NCBI GenBank assembly: GCA_964558825.1
Contig: CAZLGB010000122.1
Coordinates: 1-10,563, forward strand
Length of the DNA stretch: 10,563 nt
Reading direction: 5' to 3'
Source: Phosphoribacter sp964558825
GTDB lineage: Bacteria; Actinomycetota; Actinomycetes; Actinomycetales; Dermatophilaceae
The position numbers were made by a program, and so were the translations under genes. This document shows positions 5,418 to 10,563 of this stretch, one piece after another. The notes below the pieces were generated by a model. It was not told the DNA's origin. It did not search any database and worked only from the letters and a program-made list of their open reading frames with translations. Position 1 is the first letter of the stretch; every line of letters begins with the position of its first letter.

Positions 5418-6428
5418 ATGGCTGACGCGACTCGCACCGACGGGCCTACCTCATACCCCCGCAATTCGACGCTCGCCAAGGGCATCACGAGCGGGTTGCG
5501 CGCCGCGATGGAGCGCGACCCCAAGGTCATCCTCATGGGTGAGGACATCGGCAAACTCGGCGGAGTCTTCCGGGTGACCGAGGGCCTGCAGAAGGACTTC
5601 GGCGAAGACCGGGTCATCGACACCCCGCTCGCCGAGTCGGGGATTATGGGCACGGCCATCGGGCTGGCGCTGCGCGGCTACCGGCCGGTGGTGGAGATCC
5701 AGTTCGACGGCTTCGTCTACAACGCCTTCGACCACATGGTGAGCTCGATCGCCAAGATGCGGGCGCGCTCGCTCGGACACGTCGAGCTGCCGATCGTCGT
5801 GCGCATCCCGGTCGGCGGCGGCATCGGCGCGGTCGAGCACCACTCCGAGAGCAACGAGGCCTACTTCGCCCACACGGCGGGGCTGCGCGTCGTCGCCTGC
5901 TCCAATCCGCACGACGCCCACTGGATGATCCAGCAGGCCATCGTGTGCCCCGACCCGGTGATCTTCTACGAGCCCAAGCGCCGCTATTGGGACAAGGGGG
6001 AGATCGGCGCGGAGCCCGGGCATGGCCTCTTCGACGCGGTCACCGTGCGGCCGGGTGAGGACGTCACGGTCATCGCCTACGGGCCGATGGTGCGCACCTG
6101 TCTGCAAGCGGCGCAGGCCGCGGCCGAGGAGGGCAAGAGCCTCGAGGTCATCGATCTGCGCTCGCTGTCGCCGCTGCCGCTCGAGCACATCGTCGAGTCG
6201 GTGCGCCGCACCGGTCGTTGCGTCATCGTCCACGAGGCCTCGACCTTCCTCGGGGTGGGGGCCGAGATCGCTGCCGAGGTGCAGCAGGAGTGCTTCTATT
6301 CGCTCGAGGCACCGGTCGCGCGGGTCGGGGGCTACAACGTGCCCTATCCGCCGAGCCGCATCGAGGAGGAGTTCCTGCCCGATCTCGACCGGGTCCTCGA
6401 CACGGTCGACCGCGTGCTGGCTTTCTGA
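5418..6428 (+). CDS. bkdB: Branched-chain 2-oxoacid dehydrogenase E1 component, beta subunit
   Basis: A 336-residue protein, normal length for E1 beta, which completes the alpha2-beta2 ThDP decarboxylase. Motifs seen: GEDIGKLGGVFRVTEGL (41-57), DTPLAESGIMGTA (68-80) with the Glu73 that contacts the ThDP aminopyrimidine, QFDGFVYNAFDH (95-106), HHSES (141-145) in the active-site entrance, and the C-terminal transketolase domain with VIDLRSLSPL (244-253). The ATG at 5418 follows the E1 alpha stop by one base, and GAGGGGGCG (5402-5409) within the end of E1 alpha is its ribosome site, so the two subunits are probably co-translated in equal amounts. It contains no GGCATAC heptamer. Confidence 0.93.
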   Translation: MADATRTDGPTSYPRNSTLAKGITSGLRAAMERDPKVILMGEDIGKLGGVFRVTEGLQKDFGEDRVIDTPLAESGIMGTAIGLALRGYRPVVEIQFDGFVYNAFDHMVSSIAKMRARSLGHVELPIVVRIPVGGGIGAVEHHSESNEAYFAHTAGLRVVACSNPHDAHWMIQQAIVCPDPVIFYEPKRRYWDKGEIGAEPGHGLFDAVTVRPGEDVTVIAYGPMVRTCLQAAQAAAEEGKSLEVIDLRSLSPLPLEHIVESVRRTGRCVIVHEASTFLGVGAEIAAEVQQECFYSLEAPVARVGGYNVPYPPSRIEEEFLPDLDRVLDTVDRVLAF

Positions 6429-6443
6429 AGGGGGTTGCGCCGC

Positions 6444-7991
6444 ATGGGAATCCGTCACTTCCTCTTGCCGGATCCGGGTGAGGGGCTGACCGAGGCCGAG
6501 ATCGTCACCTGGCGGGTCGCCGTGGGCGACACGGTCAAGGTCAACGACATCGTCGTGGAGATCGAGACCGCCAAGTCGCTCGTCGAGCTGCCCATCCCGT
6601 GGGCGGGCACGGTCGCCGAGCTGCTCGTCGGCGAGGGCGCGACGGTCGAGGTCGGCTCGCCGATCATCGCTATCGACGACCCGACGTATGCCGGTGGCCC
6701 GGGTCCCGCCTCCGCCGCGCCGGCGGCTGCTCCAGCTCCGACGCCGGCGTCGACGCCGGCACCTGCGCCGGCCCCGGTCGAGGCGGACGACTCAGGTGAG
6801 TCGGTCGGCGAGGGGCTCATCGGCGGCACGACGTCGACCGGCCGCACGGCGGTGCTCGTCGGCTATGGCATCAAGCAGACCGAGGCGGTGCGTCGCCCGC
6901 GCCGCAAGGACGAGCTGGTCCGCACCGTCGCCGCCATCCCGGATGCGCAGGGCGAGCACATCGAGCAGCCGCCGTCGGCATCGATGAGCGGGCTCGTTGC
7001 CGCCCACGCTCCCCAGGTCCGCCGCGACACCCGCGCGCTGACCGAGCTCGCGGCCACTCCCGCGGCGTCGCACCCGCACGCCCAGGTGCTGGCCAAGCCG
7101 CCGGTCCGCAAATACGCCAAGGACCACGGGGTCGATCTCGCCGCTGTCCCCGCCGCCGGCTCGATTGTCACCCGCGCCGACGTCGACGCCTACCTCGCCG
7201 GAGCGAGCGCCGCCGCTGAAAGCGACACTGGCGCAACGGCATACGCGATGGGTATGCCGCGCGCGGCCGGTGAGCGCGGCGAGACCCGCATCCCGATCAA
7301 GGGCGTGCGCAAGATGACCGCCCAGGCGATGGTGGGGTCGGCGTTCACGGCGCCGCACGTCACCGAGTGGATCACCGTCGACGTCACCCGCACGATGGAG
7401 CTCGTCGAGCGGCTCAAGGCCGACCGGGAGTTCCGCGACGTCAAGGTGACGCCGCTGCTGGTGCTCGCCAAGGCGATGTGCCTGGCTGTCAAGCGCCACC
7501 CCGAGATCAACGCGACCTGGGACGAGGCGGCGCAGGAGATCGTCGTCAAGCACTACGTCAACCTCGGCATCGCGGCGGCGACCCCACGGGGGCTCATCGT
7601 CCCCAACATCAAGGACGCCGACCTCATGACGATGCGCGAGCTGGCCGACGCGATCGCCGCGCTGACCGCGACCGCGCGAGACGGGCGCACCCAACCGGCC
7701 GAGATGAGTGGCGGCACCATCACCGTCACCAATGTCGGGGTCTTCGGCGTCGACACCGGCACCCCGATCATCAACCCCGGCGAGTCGGCGATCATGGCCT
7801 TCGGGGTGATCCGCAAGCAGCCGTGGGTGGTGACCAATCCGGCGGGCGACGACGAGATCGCCATCCGCCACGTCACCAACCTCGCGCTGTCCTTCGACCA
7901 CCGGCTCGTCGACGGCGAGCTCGGCTCGCGCTATCTCGCCACGGTCGCGGCCATCCTCGAGGACCCCGCCCGCGGGCTCGTCTGGGGCTGA
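6444..7991 (+). CDS. bkdC: Branched-chain 2-oxoacid dehydrogenase E2 (dihydrolipoamide acyltransferase)
   Basis: A 515-residue E2 that forms the core of the complex and transfers the branched acyl group to CoA. Order of domains: one lipoyl domain (about 1-78) with the lipoylated Lys44 in ETAKSLVE; an Ala-Pro linker (about 84-113); a basic linker with LVGYGIKQTEAVRRPRR (138-154), typical of actinobacterial E2; an E3/E1-binding domain (about 216-252); and the catalytic domain (about 280-515) with GVFGVDTGTPIINPGE and the active site SFDHRLVDG (His486, Asp490). ATG 6444 is chosen because GAAGGGGG (6427-6434) lies nine bases upstream; TTG 6435 has no room for one. The binding domain lacks the usual GTGxxGRI loop and reads VPAAGSIVTRADV. 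No E3 gene follows, so a shared lipoamide dehydrogenase elsewhere is implied. Confidence 0.93.
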   Translation: MGIRHFLLPDPGEGLTEAEIVTWRVAVGDTVKVNDIVVEIETAKSLVELPIPWAGTVAELLVGEGATVEVGSPIIAIDDPTYAGGPGPASAAPAAAPAPTPASTPAPAPAPVEADDSGESVGEGLIGGTTSTGRTAVLVGYGIKQTEAVRRPRRKDELVRTVAAIPDAQGEHIEQPPSASMSGLVAAHAPQVRRDTRALTELAATPAASHPHAQVLAKPPVRKYAKDHGVDLAAVPAAGSIVTRADVDAYLAGASAAAESDTGATAYAMGMPRAAGERGETRIPIKGVRKMTAQAMVGSAFTAPHVTEWITVDVTRTMELVERLKADREFRDVKVTPLLVLAKAMCLAVKRHPEINATWDEAAQEIVVKHYVNLGIAAATPRGLIVPNIKDADLMTMRELADAIAALTATARDGRTQPAEMSGGTITVTNVGVFGVDTGTPIINPGESAIMAFGVIRKQPWVVTNPAGDDEIAIRHVTNLALSFDHRLVDGELGSRYLATVAAILEDPARGLVWG

Positions 7992-8019
7992 CCCGCGCCC
8001 CCGACCGTCTCCCCACGCC

Positions 8020-8068
8020 GGGTCGAGGTAATCCGCTACCGCGAGAAGGTAGCTGATTACCTCGAACC
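8020..8068. terminator. Long imperfect palindrome between convergent genes (probable bidirectional terminator)
   Basis: Bases 8020-8040 and 8048-8068 pair in 19 of 21 positions around the 7-base loop GCGAGAA; mismatches are at 8022 and 8034. It sits 28 bp after the E2 stop and 16 bp before the stop of the minus-strand SRPBCC gene. There is no T-run on either side, but the position and length fit a terminator shared by two convergent operons. The arms are AT-richer (GAGGTAATC) than the surroundings. Confidence 0.6.
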
Positions 8069-8084
8069 AGCACGGGGGTCGCGC

Positions 8085-8885
8085 TCAGGCAGTGGGATCC
8101 GCCACGGGCATGGTCAGCGCGCGCGCCTGCAGCCAGCTGCCCCACCGGTCGGCGTCTTCGGCGGCGACCCGCGCGGCGTCGGGACCATAGCGATAGGTCC
8201 ACACCGACACCCCGAGCGCCGGGCCGTGCGACTCGGCGAGCAGCATCGCGGTGCCGGGAGCAGGCCCGTTGAGCACGACGATGACGCCCACGCGCAGCCG
8301 ATCGGCCACCACCCCGGACATCGCCGGGGCGTCCGGCGCGCTCACCTCGAGCCGGCCGCCGACCTCCGTCGCGGGGTCGACCCCGAGTGCGGAGGCGAGC
8401 GCCGCCCAGCCACCGGCGGGCGCCGACCCCCAGATCGCCATCGGCTGCGCCGCCACGGCAGGCTGGCCGGGGAAGTGGCGCAGGTGGACCCGCAGATTGG
8501 CCATGAAGGCGCGCCAGCCCTCCGTCATCGCGTCGAATTGGTGGTCCCATGCCTCGCCCGACCCGAAGCCGGTGTTGACCAGCCGCACCACACACGTGCC
8601 GCCGTCGCGGGCCTCGACGAGCCACTCGAAGGCCAGCCCCGGCTCGCCCTCGCCCTTGTCGAAGACCACGCGCCGCGGCGGCTCCCACGCGCCCACCCGG
8701 CCGTGGACCTGCATCTCCGGCCCGGGGCCGAAGCTCGCCGTCATCGCTCCGCCGGCGTGCGGCTCGACCTCGTGCGGGACGTACCACGAGGAGATCCCGG
8801 GGCCGGTCGCGATGGCCTCCCAGACCTGCTCGGGGGTGCCGGGCACCTCGATCTCGAGCCTGATGGCGCGCTGCTCGTCGGTCAT
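8085..8885 (-). CDS. SRPBCC (AHSA1-type) domain protein
   Basis: A 266-residue soluble protein. Residues about 7-137 form the START/Bet v1-like fold: IRLEIEVPGTPEQVWEAI at the start, WYVPHEVEPHAGG, the EWLVEARDGGTCVVRLVNTG strand pair, and the long C-terminal helix around EGWRAFMANLRVHLRHF. These folds bind hydrophobic ligands. A further 120 residues follow with no recognised motif, ending in a region rich in Trp and Ala. Its ATG overlaps the stop of the upstream regulator gene as ATGA, and GAGGAGGA stands five bases before it, so the two are translationally coupled. ArsR-type regulators paired with SRPBCC proteins are common in bacteria; the SRPBCC partner has no settled substrate. A much longer in-frame start in this frame is only the shadow of the regulator gene. 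Confidence 0.85.
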   Translation of the reverse strand: MTDEQRAIRLEIEVPGTPEQVWEAIATGPGISSWYVPHEVEPHAGGAMTASFGPGPEMQVHGRVGAWEPPRRVVFDKGEGEPGLAFEWLVEARDGGTCVVRLVNTGFGSGEAWDHQFDAMTEGWRAFMANLRVHLRHFPGQPAVAAQPMAIWGSAPAGGWAALASALGVDPATEVGGRLEVSAPDAPAMSGVVADRLRVGVIVVLNGPAPGTAMLLAESHGPALGVSVWTYRYGPDAARVAAEDADRWGSWLQARALTMPVADPTA

Positions 8886-9619
8886 GTCGGGTCCTCCTCG
8901 GCGAGGGTGGGCGGGGTCGGGATGGCGGCTGTCTCGTATGCCGTGCCGGTCGCCTGGCCGGCCGCGTCGGCGTGGCTCATCGGAAGACCGGCCAACGACG
9001 CGCCAGGTGGTGCGGAGGCAGGTTGTCCGACGGCAGCCGCAGCCAACGGGTGGGCGGCGACAACGAGCCGGTGGGGGCGCCCGCCGACAGCATCCGGCGC
9101 GTGGTAGCGGCCGACCAGATCGGTCACGGCGTCGGCCAGCTCGGCGGTGAACGCCGCCCGATCGGCGGCGGAGCCCAAGGTCACCTCGGTGTCGATGGTC
9201 AGCGTCGGCAGCGGCCTGCCGACCTCGTCGGCCCGCCGCGCCAGCTCGCCCACCTCGCGCACGAGCCGCGCAGCGACCGCCACGAGGTATGCCGTGGACA
9301 GCCGGTCGAGGCGCGTCGGCTCGGGCGCGTTGGCTCCCAGCACCGACGGGGAGAGGACATAGGACGATGCGGTCGACTGCACGACGCGCTCGGTGAGCCC
9401 CCGTCGGGGGCGGGACTCGATGTGTCTGACCAGGCCCAGATGCTCGAGGGTGCGCAGGTGGTAGTTGACCTTCTGGCGCGGCATACCCATGGCGGCCGCG
9501 AGGCTGCTCGCCGACCCGGGCGCGCGCAGCGCCGCGAGCAGCCGCGAGCGGACCGGGTCGAGGACGGCGGTCGCGGCAGCCGGTTCGTCGATCACCTGCA
9601 GGTCGAGCATGGCGACCAT
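8882..9619 (-). CDS. ArsR-type winged-helix transcriptional regulator
   Basis: A 245-residue DNA-binding protein if begun at ATG 9619. The winged helix-turn-helix occupies about residues 12-90: DPVRSRLLAALRAPGSASSL, the recognition helix MPRQKVNYHLRTLEHLGLV (46-64), then the wing RPRRGLTERVV. There is no obvious cysteine metal site; the protein has no Cys, so it is not a metal sensor of the ArsR/SmtB kind. The 155-residue C-terminal part is Ala-rich and unrecognised. An upstream TTG at 9634 lies inside the operator and lacks a ribosome site; ATG 9610 is a third option. The ATGA overlap with the SRPBCC gene and the palindrome immediately upstream point to an autoregulated two-gene operon. Confidence 0.85.
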   Translation of the reverse strand: MVAMLDLQVIDEPAAATAVLDPVRSRLLAALRAPGSASSLAAAMGMPRQKVNYHLRTLEHLGLVRHIESRPRRGLTERVVQSTASSYVLSPSVLGANAPEPTRLDRLSTAYLVAVAARLVREVGELARRADEVGRPLPTLTIDTEVTLGSAADRAAFTAELADAVTDLVGRYHAPDAVGGRPHRLVVAAHPLAAAAVGQPASAPPGASLAGLPMSHADAAGQATGTAYETAAIPTPPTLAEEDPT

Positions 9620-9622
9620 CGT

Positions 9623-9652
9623 CCCTATTGACAAACCAATTTGTCAATAGGG
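9623..9652. promoter_or_regulatory. Perfect 13-bp inverted repeat, likely operator of the ArsR-SRPBCC operon
   Basis: CCCTATTGACAAA (9623-9635) and TTTGTCAATAGGG (9640-9652) are perfect reverse complements with the 4-base spacer CCAA. The site ends three bases before the chosen ATG of the regulator, in a much AT-richer patch than its surroundings. Each arm contains TTGACA reading inward, a -35-like hexamer on both strands, although no convincing -10 is placed 17 bp away. Binding here would block both the regulator operon and perhaps the divergent 2TM gene about 80 bp away. Autoregulation is inferred from symmetry and position. Confidence 0.75.
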
Positions 9653-9730
9653 CAGATTGCCGCCGCAGGGGATGAGCGCGCCGCGCACGTGCAAGGCTGA
9701 AGACGGCACGCGCAGGATGAGGAGGCAGTG

Positions 9731-10165
9731 ATGACTCGGGACCGATCGACCCCGCGAGAGTCCGACGAGCCGGGGTTGCCGGCGAGCTATGAGGACCAGC
9801 TGCGGGTCCGGGCGATGAAGCGGCTCAAGCGCAAGGCCGAGTTCCGCCAGCATCTGACGTCGTATTTGATCGTCAACGCCTTCCTCGTGCTGCTGTGGGC
9901 GGTGACCAGCCGGGGCTACTTCTGGCCGATCTGGCCGATGCTCGGCTGGGGCGTCGGGCTGGCCTTCCACGGCCTCTCGCTCAATTGGGACGACGCCCCG
10001 TCGGTCGACCAGGTCGAGGCCGAGGCCGAGCGGCTGCGTCAGCGCGACCAGTCGCGGGGCCTGCCGGCCGGCGGCCCGGGGTCCGCGTCGTCGGGTCCGT
10101 CGGCCCTGCCTCCCGCGGCGCCCCAGCCCGGCCCCTGGGACCTGCCTCCGCGCGACTCCGACTGA
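9731..10165 (+). CDS. Small 2TM-domain membrane protein
   Basis: A 144-residue protein of unknown function with the 2TM domain. A charged N-terminus (MTRDRSTPRESDEP) leads to the basic stretch MKRLKRKAEFRQHL (29-42), then two hydrophobic segments at about 43-59 and 63-81, with YFWPIWPMLGWGVGLAFHG in the second. An acidic-charged amphipathic stretch (DDAPSVDQVEAEAERLRQRD) and a Pro/Gly/Ser-rich tail follow. The domain also occurs next to histidine kinases and LytTR regulators in other bacteria, but none is adjacent here. ATG 9731 is chosen because GAGGAGG (9719-9725) lies five bases upstream; GTG 9728 directly before it is too close. It is divergent from the ArsR operon and shares its promoter gap. 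Confidence 0.88.
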   Translation: MTRDRSTPRESDEPGLPASYEDQLRVRAMKRLKRKAEFRQHLTSYLIVNAFLVLLWAVTSRGYFWPIWPMLGWGVGLAFHGLSLNWDDAPSVDQVEAEAERLRQRDQSRGLPAGGPGSASSGPSALPPAAPQPGPWDLPPRDSD

Positions 10166-10196
10166 CCGCGCCCCGCGGCGCGCGACGAAACGCGAA

Positions 10197-10230
10197 AGGG
10201 GCGGCATACGCCATTGCGTATGCCGCCCCT
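10197..10230. terminator. Perfect 14-bp hairpin between convergent genes
   Basis: Bases 10197-10210 pair perfectly with 10217-10230 around the loop CCATTG. The stem begins AGGGGCGG and contains GGCATAC on one arm and GTATGCC on the other. It is 31 bp after the 2TM stop and 16 bp before the stop of the minus-strand gene, so it can serve both. The plus-strand side ends in CTCTCG without a T-run; the minus-strand side is followed by TTTCGCG. A bidirectional terminator is the simplest reading. Confidence 0.72.
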
Positions 10231-10246
10231 CTCGCCGTGCGTGGGC

Positions 10247-10563
10247 TCAGTCCCGGTGCCGCCCGACGTAGATCTGGTCGCTGGGGGGCGCTTCCTCGCC
10301 CTCGTGGGCGCCCACGGTCGGGGCGGCTGCCTCGCCGTTCTCGACCGAGGTCGCAGGTGCGCTGGCCGACTCGCTCGCGGCGCCGTCGGTCGGCGCTGAT
10401 CCGCTGGCAGAGTGGCCGTTGGAGGAGGCCGTCGCGACGCCAGGCACGCCCACCCCTGCTGTCGAACCAGCCGCGACCTGCCCGGCAGCCCCAGCGGTGG
10501 CCCGTGCACCCGACTCCGAGCCGGCGGTCACCGAGCCGGCGGCCGTCGCGTCCGCTGCCGCTG
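10247..10563 (-). CDS. C-terminal tail of an unidentified protein, Ala/Ser/Gly/Thr-rich (5' end outside window)
   Basis: The minus strand is open for at least 105 codons from the window edge to TGA at 10247-10249. The visible part is low-complexity and disordered, rich in Ala, Ser, Gly, Thr and Glu (for example GSTAGVGVPGVATASSNG and DGAASESASAPATSVENGEA). It ends in a more ordered-looking, charged peptide, PPSDQIYVGRHRD. The opposite strand lacks a comparable frame with sensible codon use. The family cannot be told from this tail. Such tails are common on actinobacterial membrane-associated or secreted proteins. A start at 10531 would leave only 94 low-complexity residues, so a longer gene continuing past the edge is more likely. 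Confidence 0.55.
   Translation of the reverse strand, partial: AAADATAAGSVTAGSESGARATAGAAGQVAAGSTAGVGVPGVATASSNGHSASGSAPTDGAASESASAPATSVENGEAAAPTVGAHEGEEAPPSDQIYVGRHRD

Larger units (their letters stand above)
59..10224. repeat. Dispersed GGCATAC/GTATGCC heptamer, at least 18 copies
   Basis: GGCATAC on the plus strand starts at 59, 80, 2101, 3167, 3758, 5383, 7238, 9480 and 10203. Its complement GTATGCC starts at 1875, 1937, 4004, 5020, 6686, 7252, 8936, 9287 and 10218. Copies fall in genes and gaps, on both strands and in different reading frames. In genes they force otherwise rare codons such as GCA-TAC (Ala-Tyr) and TAT-GCC (Tyr-Ala). By base composition near 70% GC about one copy would be expected. 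The MFS gene and E1 beta have none. Confidence 0.8.

Noticed and set aside
4241..6458. Long minus-strand open frames opposite E1 alpha and E1 beta
   Set aside because: Both are antisense shadows of genes with clear ThDP motifs; their translations show no domain and have biased composition.
6792..7901. Minus-strand open frame opposite E2 (369 codons)
   Set aside because: Its composition is dominated by Gly, Arg, Asp and Val shadows of Ala/Val/Asp codons, and the plus strand encodes an intact E2.
8886..9647. 520-residue version of the SRPBCC protein as a fusion
   Set aside because: The extra N-terminal part is another frame of the ArsR-type gene. The SRPBCC ATG has its own strong ribosome site and overlaps the regulator stop as ATGA.

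Overview
The window looks like chromosomal DNA from a high-GC actinobacterium. The third codon positions are almost all G or C, starts include GTG, the Shine-Dalgarno sequences are GA-rich, and the genes (BkdABC, an AbiEi/DUF559 protein, a 2TM protein, a USP, an ArsR-SRPBCC pair) are typical of Actinomycetota. Gene content and a very frequent GGCATAC/GTATGCC heptamer suggest the Intrasporangiaceae/Dermatophilaceae group. That taxonomic call is inference, not something read directly. No rRNA, tRNA, CRISPR array or insertion sequence was recognised.

Left part (1-1683): the probable tail of an unidentified plus-strand gene, then a 9-bp interrupted palindrome that looks like an operator, then an MFS aromatic-acid:proton symporter (AAHS type) closed by a strong intrinsic terminator.

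Middle-left (1684-2941): one universal stress protein gene sits between two blocks of non-coding tandem repeats. Upstream is a 62-bp repeat (three full copies plus a partial one). Downstream are a duplicated 26-mer, a duplicated 14-mer, and an array of GGTCAGYGAAGT boxes. The array boxes start 20 or 31-32 bp apart, close to two or three helical turns, and begin with two inverted copies that form a 15-bp hairpin. This array is the most unusual structure in the window.

Centre (2942-7991): a minus-strand AbiEi-like winged-helix/DUF559 nuclease-fold protein lies divergent to a three-gene operon. The operon encodes E1 alpha, E1 beta and E2 of a branched-chain 2-oxoacid dehydrogenase complex. E3 (dihydrolipoamide dehydrogenase) is not in the window and must come from elsewhere. 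A perfect DnaA box lies in the divergent intergenic region, and a small hairpin abuts the ribosome binding site of E1 alpha.

Right part (7992-10563): a long imperfect palindrome separates the dehydrogenase operon from a convergent minus-strand ArsR-type regulator and SRPBCC pair, whose start codons overlap as ATGA. A perfect 13-bp inverted repeat at the 5' end of the regulator gene is its likely autoregulatory operator. Divergent to it is a small 2TM-domain membrane protein, then a 14-bp perfect hairpin made of two facing copies of the heptamer, then the Ala/Ser/Gly-rich C-terminal tail of a minus-strand gene that runs off the window.
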